Below are positions 22,688 through 32,116 of a stretch of DNA of 64,000 bases, in pieces. The notes beneath the pieces were generated by a model, which worked only from the letters and a program-made list of their open reading frames with translations, was not told the origin of the DNA and ran no database searches. The first letter of the stretch is position 1. Every line of letters begins with the position of its first letter. The stretch comes from Corynebacterium sp. CNJ-954 (lineage in GTDB: Bacteria > Actinomycetota > Actinomycetes > Mycobacteriales > Mycobacteriaceae), in the NCBI RefSeq assembly GCF_001942345.1, contig NZ_MKKI01000042.1, positions 62,001 to 126,000 on the forward strand, written 5' to 3'. The translations under genes and the position numbers were made by a program.

Positions 22688-23443
22688 ATAGCCCCAACCG
22701 ACCCATACACTCCGTTTGCCAGCCAGATGCCCCGTTTTCAACTGGACGCAGTGCCATACGACGCCGCCGGGGAGTTGTTGACTATTGCCACCTACGATGG
22801 CCGCACGCCTCGACCTCTCTTTCTTATCGATCCTCGGAGCATCGGAAAGATTGTCGTTATCAAGCAGATTTCTGAAACTGCAAGAAGGAACTCCGACTGG
22901 ACAACTTTTCATATTGACGTTACTCCGAGAAACCTCATCGCCACGCTCATCACACAACTGAAGGTCGTCGAAGAGCCCCCTTCTCGTCGCGTCAGCCTCG
23001 CGTGTGACGAAAATGTTCTGACGACGACGCTCTGTGACCAATTGCGCACCACCGTGGAAAGCGCCGAACGTCAAGTAGTCGGACTGCTAGTTTCCCTCGA
23101 TAATCAGCACCACACCACCTCGTCTGAGATGGACGAACTCGGCAGCATACTCCAAGAAATCGCTCCAGAGAACCGTCCGCTTGTCGTCATGATGTCCGCC
23201 CTTCCCCGTTCTTGGGGGGGAAGACCTCGGTGGCAGCCTGCCCGACTACCTTGAGCGTGCAGAATGGCTTCCCGCAGGGTCGCATTCGGCGCCCGGCGCT
23301 CGCGAAGCTCTCCCAAGACCCGCCGAAAATCCGGGCCACCCCATGTGGATTTCCTGCTTGACCTATCCCTACATGATTCCGGTGGCCTGCACTTCATCAC
23401 GCCGGGCATGGCCGCTTGGGTCCGGAGACTTGCCGAAGTGTAG
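22688..23443 (+). pseudogene. Decayed ATPase gene with degenerate Walker motifs
   Basis: A frame without an ATG until 22727 reads TDPYTPFASQMPRFQLDAVP, then FLIDPRSIGKIVVIKQISE where intact ATPases of this kind have a GPRGIGKT-like P-loop, so two glycines and the key threonine are gone. The later strand GLLVSLDNQHHTTSSEMDEL has Asn-Gln where a catalytic Glu is expected (DExHH). At a run of seven G (23214-23220) the frame breaks; skipping one G gives GSLPDYLERAEWLPAGS and later TYPYMIPV, while a third stretch (VDFLLDLSLHDSGGLHFITP) ends at 23443. Family assignment rests on memory of the motif order and is tentative. Confidence 0.5.
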
Positions 23444-23446
23444 AAC

Positions 23447-24008
23447 TCACAGGCACAGTCCGCCGCTCACCCCGCGATGGCAGAGCAGAGTGCGTTCCAC
23501 GGTGTCGATGGTGTATTCTCGCCCGTTCTCCCCGACGTCTTCCCGGACAGTGATGAACAGGCGTTCACCGGCCTGGGCGTCATCCTGCATGCCGGTGACG
23601 TCGGCCCGGTAGAAGGGCTCGCCGGCGTAGTCCGGGGTGGTTTCCAGGATCCAGTCCCCCATGCCGCGGGTCGCTTGCTCCGCCACGGCAGCCACCAGGC
23701 CCCGCGCCCCGGAGGACGCCGGGATGTCGGCGTAGTCCGCGGTGACGTCGGCCGCAGGCTGTTCCCGCACGACGACCGGCTCCATGTCCGGGCCGAGACC
23801 CGCGACTCCGCCTTCCTGACCCTCAGTCGAGAAATAGGTTTCGGTCTCCTCACCGGGGGGCGATGACCTCGCCGGGCGTGTCACCGGGAACCTCCGGAGG
23901 GGCTGTCACCTCCACGGTGCGGGTCGGGGTCTCGGTGACGGTGCCGACGGAGTCCGCCGCGAGGACAGGTGTCATGATTCCGTGCTTCGAGGTTGTGTGG
24001 TTCTTCAT
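23447..24008 (-). CDS. Secreted or surface protein of unknown function, frame shifted at a G6 run
   Basis: Translation starts at 24006-24008 behind a strong AGGAGG site and gives MKNHTTSKHGIMTPVLAADS, then a Thr/Val/Pro-rich stretch ending EVPGDTPGEVIAP. At the run of six G (23855-23860) the frame stops early; dropping one base continues GEETETYFSTEGQEGG through ADVTADYADIPASSGARGLV, GDWILETTPDYAGEPFYRAD to TLLCHRGVSGGLCL at 23447. The two terminal cysteines could form a disulfide. The signal peptide is weak (short hydrophobic part), so export is uncertain. An extra base in a homopolymer is the simplest cause of the shift. Confidence 0.6.
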
Positions 24009-24123
24009 TGTGAAGCACCTCCTATTGTCCCCGTCGAACATGACACCGGTTCGTTTCACCGGCATCCGACGAAACGACGGTTAGAAAGGCGACAAAACGG
24101 CGGTTAGGCAGAGAAACCGCAGA

Positions 24124-24582
24124 TCACTGGCCCCGCGCGTCCTCAAGGTCCCGGGCACACGCCTGCGCCGTCGCCGTATCACGAAACACCGTGGTGATCT
24201 TCTGTGCCCCGTCACCTAATGTGACCCGCAGGGCGGCCGATCCACCGAGGTTTAGCCGCACCCCTGCGGGTGATTCGGTACGCCCCACAACCGGCCAATT
24301 CACCAAGCCCGGGTTCAGGCCGTTGTCTCGCAGCAGCTCGACACGGTCGATTCGCTCGAGAGGCACGTCCAGCCGGTAGAACGGCGCGGTGAACCTCACG
24401 GCGTCCTCCCCCACGTCGACCCGGATCTTCATGCCGAACACACCCCACAGCAGCACCGCGAAGACCACCACCATTACGCCCATCGCCGCCCACGACCCGG
24501 TGACGGCCACCACCATCACAGAAGGAACCATCACCACCACCGGGATGACAGCCATCACCCGTGACATCCTCATCTCGTACAT
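24124..24582 (-). CDS. Membrane protein with PH-like cytoplasmic domain
   Basis: The 152-residue protein has two hydrophobic segments (residues about 7-30 and 33-50) and then a beta-rich domain (KIRVDVGEDAVRFTAPFYRL, LERIDRVELL, GVRLNLGGSAALRVTLGD) that resembles the DUF3093 or bacterial PH-like type. Start ATG at 24580-24582 shares one base with the nadC stop (TGATG). It is the last gene of the nadA-nadC operon. Function unknown. Confidence 0.65.
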   Translation of the reverse strand: MYEMRMSRVMAVIPVVVMVPSVMVVAVTGSWAAMGVMVVVFAVLLWGVFGMKIRVDVGEDAVRFTAPFYRLDVPLERIDRVELLRDNGLNPGLVNWPVVGRTESPAGVRLNLGGSAALRVTLGDGAQKITTVFRDTATAQACARDLEDARGQ

Positions 24583-25505
24583 CACAGGTCCAACCCGATG
24601 TCCAACGCCGTCACCGAATGGGTCAACGCCCCCACGGCCAGCGAATCCACCCCGGCCGCGGCATACTCGCCGGCGACGTCCAGAGTCAGACCACCGGACG
24701 ACTCCAGCAGCACACCCGGCGCGGTCTCGTCGCGCATCCGCACCGCTGCCACAGTGTCCGGTACCGCGAAGTTGTCCAGCAGCACCTGCTGTGGCGGCAC
24801 GTCCACCGCCAGTACCGCGCGCAACTGGTCCAGGTCATCGACTTCGACCTCGCACCACAGTGCCGGGTTGTCCGCTCGGACCGCCAGGTAGGCGGCGACG
24901 ACTCCCCCACCCGCGACGACGTGGTTGTCCTTGACCATGGCCTGGTCGGAGAGGTTGTAGCGGTGTGGGGTCCCCCCTCCGTGCACGACAGCCCGCTTCT
25001 GCAGCAGCCGCAGTCCCGGCAGCGTCTTACGGGAGTCCCGCACGACAGTTCCTGCTCCCGGACAAGTAGTAGAAGAAGGAGGAGAAACAGCCTCCACCCA
25101 TGCGGCGGTGTGCGTCGCCACACCTGAGGCGTGGGACAATACGTTGAGCACGGTGCGTTCCAGCTGCAGGATCGCCCGCACCGGACCGTTCAGGGTTCCC
25201 ACGACCGCGCCCTCGGTGACGTGTGTGCCGTTATGCACCGGCTCCTGCAGTTCCACGCGGCCGCCGAGAACGGGGTAGGACGCTCCTGCCTCCAGGACCG
25301 CCTGGACGGCGTCGATGCCGGAGATGACTCCGTGCTGACGCGCCACCAGACGTCCGCTGCCGGTCAGGTCCTCCGGGACGGTGGCCAGGGTCGTGGCGTC
25401 CCCGGAGGCGATGTCCTCCTGCAGTGCCGCCCACGCCAGGGCAGAGAACAGGGTCGGGTCGCCGTCGAGTGCACCGAGGTCGGTCTCGGGAACTGTGGCG
25501 GTCAC
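24582..25505 (-). CDS. nadC: Nicotinate-nucleotide pyrophosphorylase (carboxylating)
   Basis: NadC (307 residues) joins quinolinate and PRPP to nicotinate mononucleotide. The motifs are [60 protein letters not shown] (given as its first 20 or so residues), MVKDNHV and the C-terminal [10 protein letters not shown] and VGALTHS. An insert of about eight serines, prolines and threonines ([16 protein letters not shown]) precedes the RDSRKT block. It overlaps nadA by four bases (ATGA). Confidence 0.95.
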   Translation of the reverse strand: MTATVPETDLGALDGDPTLFSALAWAALQEDIASGDATTLATVPEDLTGSGRLVARQHGVISGIDAVQAVLEAGASYPVLGGRVELQEPVHNGTHVTEGAVVGTLNGPVRAILQLERTVLNVLSHASGVATHTAAWVEAVSPPSSTTCPGAGTVVRDSRKTLPGLRLLQKRAVVHGGGTPHRYNLSDQAMVKDNHVVAGGGVVAAYLAVRADNPALWCEVEVDDLDQLRAVLAVDVPPQQVLLDNFAVPDTVAAVRMRDETAPGVLLESSGGLTLDVAGEYAAAGVDSLAVGALTHSVTALDIGLDL

Positions 25506-26584
25506 TCGCCCCCTCCCGGTGTGCCGACCGAGATCATCCGTTCGACGGCCTGCCTGGCCTTGTCGGCGACGTCCTCGTCGACATCGACCTCGTCAGTGCC
25601 CAGCGCAAGGCAGCGCAGCAGTGCCGCCGGGGTGATCATCTTCATGTAGGGGCAGGACGCGCGTTCGTTGACCGGTGCGAAGTCCACGTCCGGCGCCACG
25701 CCTTTGAGCTGGTGGAGCATGCCGACCTCGGTCGCGACGAGTACCTTACCCCGCCCCTCCTCGGACGCTGTGCGGGCCGAGGTCAGCATCTCACCGGTGG
25801 AGAGCATGTGGACCCGTCCCTGGTCGATCACCCCCTCGCCCGCCAGGTAGATCGCGGAGTTCGCGCAACCGCACTCCGGGTGGATGAAGAGGTCTGCGTC
25901 AGGGTTCTCCTCCGCACGGCGCGCCAGCTCCGGACCGGAGATTCCGGCGTGGACGTGGCATTCCCCGGCCCAGACATGGATGTTGTCCCGACCTGTCTGG
26001 CGTCGGACGTGGGCACCGAGGAACTGGTCGGGACCGAAGAGGATCTCCCGGTCGGCAGGCAACCCGGCCACCACATCCACGGCGTTGGAACTGGTGCAGC
26101 ACACGTCGGTGAGTCCCTTCACCGCGGCGGTGGTGTTGATGTAGCTGACGACCAGGGCGTCGGGATGTTCGGACTTCCACTCGGCGAGTTCCTCTACGGT
26201 CAGGGAATCCGCCAGGGAGCATCCTGCGTCCTCGTCAGGGATCAGGACGGTCCTGTCCGGGGAGAGGATCTTGGCGGTCTCGGCCATGAAGTGCACACCG
26301 CAGAAGACGATGACCTCGGCGTCGGTCTCCGCGGCGATCCGTGACAGGGCGAGGGAGTCTCCGGTGTGGTCGGCGATGTCCTGGATCTCCGGAAGCTCGT
26401 AGTTGTGGGCCAGGATCACCGCGTTGCGCAGTTGTTTGAGACGACGGATCTCCGCGGCCCACTCCGCGTCGCCGACGATGCCCTCCCACCGTCCTATGTC
26501 CCCCTCGGGGCCGGTGTGCCCCGGAGCGCGGAAGACCCTCTCCAACAGGGGACTCCCGAATTGTTCAACAGTCGTCACAGTCAT
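25502..26584 (-). CDS. nadA: Quinolinate synthase
   Basis: NadA (360 residues) condenses iminoaspartate with dihydroxyacetone phosphate using a 4Fe-4S cluster. Candidate cluster cysteines lie in [18 protein letters not shown] and [24 protein letters not shown] is the substrate-binding start and [11 protein letters not shown] a further conserved block. The ATG at 26582-26584 is chosen because the -10 candidate TATCAT (26593-26598) lies eight bases upstream, giving a leaderless message; the longer form would start in the operator. No nadB is seen next to it. Confidence 0.95.
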   Translation of the reverse strand: MTVTTVEQFGSPLLERVFRAPGHTGPEGDIGRWEGIVGDAEWAAEIRRLKQLRNAVILAHNYELPEIQDIADHTGDSLALSRIAAETDAEVIVFCGVHFMAETAKILSPDRTVLIPDEDAGCSLADSLTVEELAEWKSEHPDALVVSYINTTAAVKGLTDVCCTSSNAVDVVAGLPADREILFGPDQFLGAHVRRQTGRDNIHVWAGECHVHAGISGPELARRAEENPDADLFIHPECGCANSAIYLAGEGVIDQGRVHMLSTGEMLTSARTASEEGRGKVLVATEVGMLHQLKGVAPDVDFAPVNERASCPYMKMITPAALLRCLALGTDEVDVDEDVADKARQAVERMISVGTPGGGE

Positions 26585-26592
26585 GTCCGGTG

Positions 26593-26638
26593 ATGATATC
26601 CGAAACCACCGCACGCCGGGTGGTTTCGCGACGTATCC
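26593..26638. promoter_or_regulatory. Shared palindromic operator with two divergent -10 elements
   Basis: CGAAACCACC (26601-26610) and GGTGGTTTCG (26619-26628) form a perfect 10-bp inverted repeat with an 8-base spacer. On the minus strand TATCAT (26593-26598) precedes the nadA ATG by eight bases; on the plus strand TATCCT (26633-26638) precedes the GTG at 26647 by eight bases. The palindrome thus lies exactly between the two -10 elements and would cover both -35 regions. A NAD-responsive repressor of the NrtR/NdnR kind is one possibility. Confidence 0.65.
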
Positions 26639-26646
26639 TCAACCTC

Positions 26647-27819
26647 GTGAGTACTCCACGACCTGCGGTGCGCGAGGCGGTAGCGCACCTCGACGCCCCG
26701 TTCTCCGTCCTCGATCTGGACAATGCGCTGGCCAATGCCGGTGACATGGTCCGGCGTGCGGCCGGCACCCCGATCCGGCTGGCAACGAAGTCGGTACGCA
26801 TCCGACCACTGATTCAACGGCTGTTGATGATCGACGGCGTCGAGGGGTTGCTGTCCTACTCTCTCGGCGAGGCACTGTGGTTGGCCGACGAGGGTGTCAG
26901 TGACGACATTCTCGTCGCCTACCCCAGTGCCGACCGCCAGTTGCTCCACCAGTTGATGTGCGGCGAAGACTACCTGCGCTCGATCACGGTGATGGTCGAC
27001 TCGGTGGAACACCTGGATTTCATCGACGCTGTCGTCCCACCGACCGAACGCGGGAACCTGCGGGTGTGTATCGACATCGACGCCTCCCTGACTGTCGGAC
27101 CCGTCCATCTCGGCGCCCGACGGTCTCCGGTGCATACCGTGGAGCAGGCCCGGGCTCTCACCGAGCTCATCAGCGACCGCGACGGTTTCACCCTGGTCGG
27201 GCTGATGGCCTATGAGGGGCAGATCGCCGGGACCACGGACTCTTCACCCCTGGTCTCGGCGGTCAAACGTATCTCGGCGAAGGAGTTGGCGGGACGGCGT
27301 GCCGCCATTGTCTCCGCCGTCAGCGCCGTCGACGGTGGACTGGAGTTCGTCAACGGCGGTGGCACAGGGTCGATCGAGTCGACCGTCGCCGAGGAGGTCG
27401 TCACCGAGATCGGCGCGGGATCGGGTGTCGTCGGGCCCGGCCTGTTCGACAACTACTCCTCTTTCCGCCCCCTGTCGGCCGAGTGGTTTGTCCTGCCGGT
27501 CGTCCGGCGTCCCGCGCCGGACTTCATCACCGTCGCCGGCGGTGGACGTATCGCCTCGGGCCCTCCCGGAGCCGACCGGGTACCGGTCGTCGACTACCCG
27601 CGGGGCCTGTCCCTGACGTCCGCCGAGGGGGCCGGCGAAGTGCAGACGCCCTTGCGCGGCGACGTGGCGGCGGCGATGAACCTCGGTGACCATGTCTGGT
27701 TCCGTCACGCCAAAGCCGGTGAGCAGGCCGAGTTCACCGACTCCGTGCTCGTCGTCAGCGACGGCGACATCATCGACGAATGGCCCACCTACCGGGGTGA
27801 GGGAAGGATCTTCACATGA
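26647..27819 (+). CDS. PLP-dependent alanine racemase-like / D-threonine aldolase-like enzyme
   Basis: The 390-residue protein is a fold-type III PLP enzyme. The amino barrel has FSVLDLDNALANA, then TPIRLATKSVRIRPLIQRLL, where the lysine in ATKS is the likely PLP lysine, VGLMAYEGQIAG and the phosphate-binding VNGGGTGSIES. The carboxyl beta domain contains LGDHVWFRHAKAGE, typical of the D-threonine aldolase/D-serine dehydratase branch, with a probable metal-binding His near WFRHAKAGE. Substrate is not known. The GTG start follows a -10 element by eight bases (leaderless). It is coupled to the next gene by an ATGA overlap. Confidence 0.8.
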   Translation: MSTPRPAVREAVAHLDAPFSVLDLDNALANAGDMVRRAAGTPIRLATKSVRIRPLIQRLLMIDGVEGLLSYSLGEALWLADEGVSDDILVAYPSADRQLLHQLMCGEDYLRSITVMVDSVEHLDFIDAVVPPTERGNLRVCIDIDASLTVGPVHLGARRSPVHTVEQARALTELISDRDGFTLVGLMAYEGQIAGTTDSSPLVSAVKRISAKELAGRRAAIVSAVSAVDGGLEFVNGGGTGSIESTVAEEVVTEIGAGSGVVGPGLFDNYSSFRPLSAEWFVLPVVRRPAPDFITVAGGGRIASGPPGADRVPVVDYPRGLSLTSAEGAGEVQTPLRGDVAAAMNLGDHVWFRHAKAGEQAEFTDSVLVVSDGDIIDEWPTYRGEGRIFT

Positions 27820-29123
27820 GATGGCACAACTGGTCCGGCGGTCAGACCGCCGACCCGGCGCGTTTCGTCCAGCCGACGACCGAGGCCGGAGTCGTCGATG
27901 TCGTCGTCCGTGCCGCCGAGGACGGTCTGCGGGTCAAGGCGGTCGGTGCCGGCCACTCGTTCACACCCGTCGCGGTGACCGACGGTGTCCTGGTCAACCT
28001 CGACCACCTCAGTGGCATCGTCTCGGTCGACAGTGAGGCGATGGAGGTCACGTTCCTCGCCGGGACCCGGTTGCGGGACGTACCCGCTCTGCTGCAGCCC
28101 CACGGACTGGCGCTGGCGAATCAGGGTGACGTGGACCCACAGTCCCTGGCCGGCGCGGTGAGCACCGGCACGCACGGCACCGGGATCGGATTGACCGGGT
28201 TCGCCGGGATGGTCCGTGGACTGCGCACCGTCACCGCGGACGGCACCGTGCACGACGTCGGTCCCGGTGATCCGCTCTTCGACCTGGGGCGGGTGTCGCT
28301 GGGGGCGTTGGGGATCACCACCCGGATCACAATGTCGGTGGTGGAGTCTTTCGTCCTGTCCGCGGTGGAGAAGGCCGAACCTCTTGCTCCCCTGGTCAGT
28401 GACTTCCCGTCACGCGCTTCAGACGTCGACCACCTGGAGTACTACTGGTTCCCCGGCACCGACGTGGCGCACGTCAAGACCAACACCCGCTACAGTCCAC
28501 GGGCGGCAGCCACCGCCGGCCTGCCCGGTCCGGTGCCGCGCTGGCGGTCGGTCATCGACGACGAGCTGGTCAGCAACGCCGCCTTCGGGGCGATGTGCGG
28601 GCTGATGCACCTGGCACCACGCACGACCGGTGCAATGAACCGTCTGGCCGCGGCGACGTTGGCGCAGCGTGAGTACGCCGACACCGCGCACAATGTGTTC
28701 GTCTCTCCGCGCCGGGTCCGTTTCAACGAGATGGAGTACGCCGTCCCCCTCGCTGACGCGTCCGAGGTCCTCGCCGAGGTGCACCGGGTCATCGACACCT
28801 CACGCCTACCCGTCGGGTTCCCCGTCGAGGTCCGCTGCACCGCAGCCGACACTGTCCCGCTCTCGACGGCCAACGGCCGGCAGTCCTGCTACATTGCCGT
28901 GCACCGTTACCACCGCGACGACTACCGCGAGCTCTTCTCCGTCGTCGAGCCGGTGCTGGTCGCCGCCGGAGGACGTCCACACTGGGGCAAGCTCCACACC
29001 CTCGACCACGCCGGGCTGGCCGCCGTCCACCCCGACCTGGGCGCCGTCGCCGACCTGCGGGGGCATGTCGACCCGGAGGGGATGTTCCGTAACCCGATGG
29101 TCGACCGGGTCTTCGACCTCTAA
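27816..29123 (+). CDS. FAD-dependent sugar-lactone oxidase (D-arabinono-1,4-lactone oxidase family)
   Basis: The 435-residue protein has a VAO-type FAD domain, with KAVGAGHSFTPVAVTDGVLV, LANQGDVDPQSLAGAVSTGT, HGTGIGLTGFAGMVRGLRTV and LGRVSLGALGITTRITM. The ALO carboxyl domain follows, with YYWFPGTD, EVRCTAADTVPLSTANGRQSC (20 of these residues quoted) and HWGKLHTLDHA. It oxidises aldonolactones with oxygen in relatives. The histidine in GAGHS or GTHGT may carry FAD covalently. ATGA overlap with the PLP enzyme suggests joint expression. Confidence 0.88.
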   Translation: MRWHNWSGGQTADPARFVQPTTEAGVVDVVVRAAEDGLRVKAVGAGHSFTPVAVTDGVLVNLDHLSGIVSVDSEAMEVTFLAGTRLRDVPALLQPHGLALANQGDVDPQSLAGAVSTGTHGTGIGLTGFAGMVRGLRTVTADGTVHDVGPGDPLFDLGRVSLGALGITTRITMSVVESFVLSAVEKAEPLAPLVSDFPSRASDVDHLEYYWFPGTDVAHVKTNTRYSPRAAATAGLPGPVPRWRSVIDDELVSNAAFGAMCGLMHLAPRTTGAMNRLAAATLAQREYADTAHNVFVSPRRVRFNEMEYAVPLADASEVLAEVHRVIDTSRLPVGFPVEVRCTAADTVPLSTANGRQSCYIAVHRYHRDDYRELFSVVEPVLVAAGGRPHWGKLHTLDHAGLAAVHPDLGAVADLRGHVDPEGMFRNPMVDRVFDL

Positions 29124-29998
29124 CTGAGCCGCTTCAGCCGGTTGGTCCGGCGCGTATGCAGCAGTGTGTCGGTGATGAAGACCAGCAGTGCCACCCAGAT
29201 GATGGCGAACCCGACCCAGCGGGCCGGTTCAATGTGCTCACCGACCACCAGCACGGCCCAGAGCATCTGCATCACCGGAGTGAGGTACTGCAGCATCCCC
29301 AGACTGGTCAACGACAGTTCATGGGCGGCACGGGCGAAGCACAGCAACGGTAGCGCGGTGATCGCACCCGCGGTGATCAGCAGCAGGGCGTGACCGACCC
29401 CGTGCCCGCCCTGGACCATCGTGTTCTCCCCCTGGGTCTGAAGCCACGCGAGGAACAGAACCCCGACGGGCGCGAGCACCGCGGTCTCCGCCGTCAACGA
29501 CTGCAGCGGTGTCAGCGGCACCCGCTTCTTCAACAGCCCGTAACCGGCGAAGGACAGGGCCAGGCCGAGCGACACCACCGGTGGCGAGCCCAGTGCCACC
29601 GTGAGGATCACGACGGCCACCCCTGCGATGCCGACGGAGACCCACTGCAGGGTTCTCAGCCGCTCCCGCAGAACCAGCACCCCCAGCAACACACTCACCA
29701 GAGGGTTGATGAAGTACCCCAGTGCGGCGTCGGCGACATGGTCGTTGTTGACCGCGTAGATGTACAGTCCCCAGTTTCCCGCGATGAGCACAGCCGCCGC
29801 CGTGATACGTAGCCAGAGCGACAACGGGATCCGTCGCGCCCACCGGAAACCGGTGGTGCACGCCATCACCACGACGACGAATGCCAGCGTCCACACGAAA
29901 CGGTGGGCCAGGATCTCCATCGGCACCGCCGGGCGCAGCAGGGGGAAGAACGCGGGGAAGAACCCCCACATCAGGTAGGCGAGCACGCCCCAGATCAT
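29120..29998 (-). CDS. rarD: EamA/RarD-type drug-metabolite transporter
   Basis: The 292-residue protein has ten hydrophobic segments and begins MIWGVLAYLMWGFFPAFFPL, the hallmark of RarD (GxxxYxxWGxxP). Blocks AHRFVWTLAF, NWGLYIYAVNNDHVADAALG, YFINPLVSVLLGVLVLRERL and YLTPVMQMLWAVLVVGE match RarD. Substrate is unknown; relatives were first linked to chloramphenicol sensitivity. The ATG at 29996-29998 overlaps the upstream stop (ATGA). Its 3' end overlaps the convergent oxidase gene by four bases. Confidence 0.88.
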   Translation of the reverse strand: MIWGVLAYLMWGFFPAFFPLLRPAVPMEILAHRFVWTLAFVVVVMACTTGFRWARRIPLSLWLRITAAAVLIAGNWGLYIYAVNNDHVADAALGYFINPLVSVLLGVLVLRERLRTLQWVSVGIAGVAVVILTVALGSPPVVSLGLALSFAGYGLLKKRVPLTPLQSLTAETAVLAPVGVLFLAWLQTQGENTMVQGGHGVGHALLLITAGAITALPLLCFARAAHELSLTSLGMLQYLTPVMQMLWAVLVVGEHIEPARWVGFAIIWVALLVFITDTLLHTRRTNRLKRLS

Positions 29999-30660
29999 CG
30001 GATCTCCTTCCGGTCGGCCACGGTCACCGGACGCAAACCGAACCGTCCGTACGCGGCGTCCGGGGGCAACGCCTCCACGGCGAGGACGCCGGGGCGCTCG
30101 CTGAGCTCCTGCAGCTCCGCGGGCGTGCCGTGGACCAGAACGCCGAGGACGTCGAGCGACGGGTCGTCCAGGCCGACCCCGGCGCTCGCCGCGACCTGTT
30201 CGCGGGTGGCTGCGAAGACGTCCGCACGCCGGTGCCCGTCCGCAGGCTCCGGTATCTCCCACCGCGACTCCGCGGACAACAGGGTGGACACCCGCAGCGC
30301 GGACATGCCGGAGAAGATCTCCGCGAGTTCATCCGGGTCGGCCGGTTCGTCCGGAGACATCAGTGCCCACCGGGCGGCGTCGGGGGGCTCGGCATCCTGC
30401 ACCGATTCAGCGGCCCGGGTGAGGTACTCGTCCACGGTCTCGCTGTTGTCCGGCCCGAGGACGTCACCGTTGATCGCCTGGGGACGGGACATGCGCTCCG
30501 AACTCGCCAGGGCGATAACCGTCACCGCCAGGCACACCAGACACACCACCGACAGCCACATGACCCACGCGGGCCGGCGGGTGTCCTCCCATTCCCGCCG
30601 CCGACGCACCTTACGGTTCGGCGCGATCCTGCGGGACGGACGGGATCCGGCCGATGCCAT
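29995..30660 (-). CDS. Membrane-anchored protein of unknown function
   Basis: The 221-residue protein has a basic cytoplasmic head (SRRIAPNRKVRRRREWEDTRR), one transmembrane segment (residues about 32-52: VMWLSVVCLVCLAVTVIAL) and an acidic outer part. The outer domain has PGVLAVEALPPDAAYGRFGL near the end. No family recognised. Start ATG 30658-30660 shares a base with the rluD-like stop (TGATG), so it is translated after the pseudouridine synthase gene. Confidence 0.6.
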   Translation of the reverse strand: MASAGSRPSRRIAPNRKVRRRREWEDTRRPAWVMWLSVVCLVCLAVTVIALASSERMSRPQAINGDVLGPDNSETVDEYLTRAAESVQDAEPPDAARWALMSPDEPADPDELAEIFSGMSALRVSTLLSAESRWEIPEPADGHRRADVFAATREQVAASAGVGLDDPSLDVLGVLVHGTPAELQELSERPGVLAVEALPPDAAYGRFGLRPVTVADRKEIR

Positions 30661-31601
30661 CAGTTCACCTCCCGCAGGCGGTCGAGAGCCTCGCTGAGAT
30701 CCGCCGGGTACGGTGACTCGATGTCCATCCAGCTGCCGTTCGGGTGGGTGAATCCCAGGTGGACGGCATGGAGCCACTGCCGCTCCAGCCCCAGGAACTC
30801 GGTGAGCGCCGGGTCGGAGCCGTACATGGGGTCCCCACAGCACGGATGGTGCAGCGCCGAGAAATGGACCCGGATCTGGTGGGTCCGGCCGGTTTCCAGA
30901 TGCACTTTCACCAGCGTCGCCTGGCGGAACGCCTCGAGGGTCTCATAGTGGGTGACGGCATGGCGGCCGTCCTCACGGACCGCAAACTTCCAGCCTGCAC
31001 CGGGGTGCCGCGCGATCGGTGCGTCGATCGTCCCCACCGTCGGGTCCGGATGCCCCTGGACCAGGGCGTGGTAGGTCTTGTCCACGGTGCGGTCCCGGAA
31101 CGCCCGCTTGAGCACGGTGTAGGCACGCTCGCTGGCGGCGACGACCATCACTCCGGACGTCCCGACGTCCAACCGGTGGACGATACCCTTGCGCTCCGGA
31201 GGTCCGGAGGTCGAGATGCGGAAGCCGTCGGCCGCCAGGCCGGAGGTTACCGTCGGCCCCTCCCACCCGATGGTCGGATGCGCGGCGACCCCGACCGGCT
31301 TGTTCACCGCGATGATGTCGTCGTCGGCGTAGAGAATCTCCATCCCGTCGACATGTTCGGCGGGCTCGTCGGCGAGATCCCGCTCGGGCTCGGGCAGCGT
31401 GACGTCCAGCCATGCACCGGCGACCAGCCTGTCCGACTTCCCTGCCGGACGACTGTCCTGCGTGACGTCGCCTGCCTCGGCGAGCTCGGCGACGACAGTG
31501 CGCGACAGACCAAGCAATTTCGACAGTCCGGCGTCCACGCGCATACCCGCCAACCCGTCGGGCACCGGCATCATGCGCGACTCTCTGGGCCCTACGCTCA
31601 C
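30660..31601 (-). CDS. rluD: RluA-family pseudouridine synthase
   Basis: The 313-residue protein begins with an S4 domain ([25 protein letters not shown]) followed by the RluA catalytic domain: [32 protein letters not shown] with the catalytic aspartate, [13 protein letters not shown] and [19 protein letters not shown]. It modifies uridines in 23S rRNA (RluD type) or another RNA. It lies directly after lspA with a four-base overlap, a pairing common in many bacteria. Confidence 0.92.
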   Translation of the reverse strand: MSVGPRESRMMPVPDGLAGMRVDAGLSKLLGLSRTVVAELAEAGDVTQDSRPAGKSDRLVAGAWLDVTLPEPERDLADEPAEHVDGMEILYADDDIIAVNKPVGVAAHPTIGWEGPTVTSGLAADGFRISTSGPPERKGIVHRLDVGTSGVMVVAASERAYTVLKRAFRDRTVDKTYHALVQGHPDPTVGTIDAPIARHPGAGWKFAVREDGRHAVTHYETLEAFRQATLVKVHLETGRTHQIRVHFSALHHPCCGDPMYGSDPALTEFLGLERQWLHAVHLGFTHPNGSWMDIESPYPADLSEALDRLREVN

Positions 31602-32116
31602 GACGGCTGCACCTCCTGCTCCTCGGCCCGGTCCTCTTGTCTGCTCTTCCTCGGCTCAATGAGCAAGGCATACACCAGGTACACCGCCACGCCGACACAG
31701 ATCGCCGCATCCGCGACATTGAAGATCGCGAAACTTCCGACCGAGACGAAGTCGACGACATGACCGTGCAGTCCACCCGGGTCCCGGAAGATCCGGTCGA
31801 TCAGGTTCCCTGCCGCCCCACCGCCGATCAGCCCCACCGCAGCGACCGCCCAAGGGTTACGCACCCGGAACGCCAGAATGATGCAGATGAGCACGGCGAC
31901 CATCTGGATCACGGAGAACACCACGGTGGCACCCTCGCCCATGGAGAAGGCCGCACCGGAGTTGCGGATCAGGTACAGCCGGGCGATATCGCCGATCACC
32001 GGGTACGCCGTCGTCGGCTCGAGGTTCTCCACGACGAGCCACTTGGTGAGTTGATCGACGGCGACGATGCCGATCAGCGGGAAAAGCGCCCAGGGGCGGA
32101 CGTTGAAAACAGTCAC
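31598..32116 (-). CDS. lspA: Lipoprotein signal peptidase
   Basis: LspA (172 residues) cleaves the signal peptide of diacylglyceryl-modified prolipoproteins in the cytoplasmic membrane. Four transmembrane segments are seen and the catalytic aspartates occur in [19 protein letters not shown] and [20 protein letters not shown] (D of VVD and NVAD). [12 protein letters not shown] is the conserved block. The GTG at 32114-32116 is chosen: TAAGAT (32123-32128) is a -10 candidate six bases upstream, so the message is probably leaderless. Confidence 0.95.
   Translation of the reverse strand: MTVFNVRPWALFPLIGIVAVDQLTKWLVVENLEPTTAYPVIGDIARLYLIRNSGAAFSMGEGATVVFSVIQMVAVLICIILAFRVRNPWAVAAVGLIGGGAAGNLIDRIFRDPGGLHGHVVDFVSVGSFAIFNVADAAICVGVAVYLVYALLIEPRKSRQEDRAEEQEVQPS

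Noticed and set aside
23554..23567. TGAAC-AGGC-GTTCA as a third LexA box
   Set aside because: The outer bases do not match the consensus and it lies inside coding sequence far from a start.
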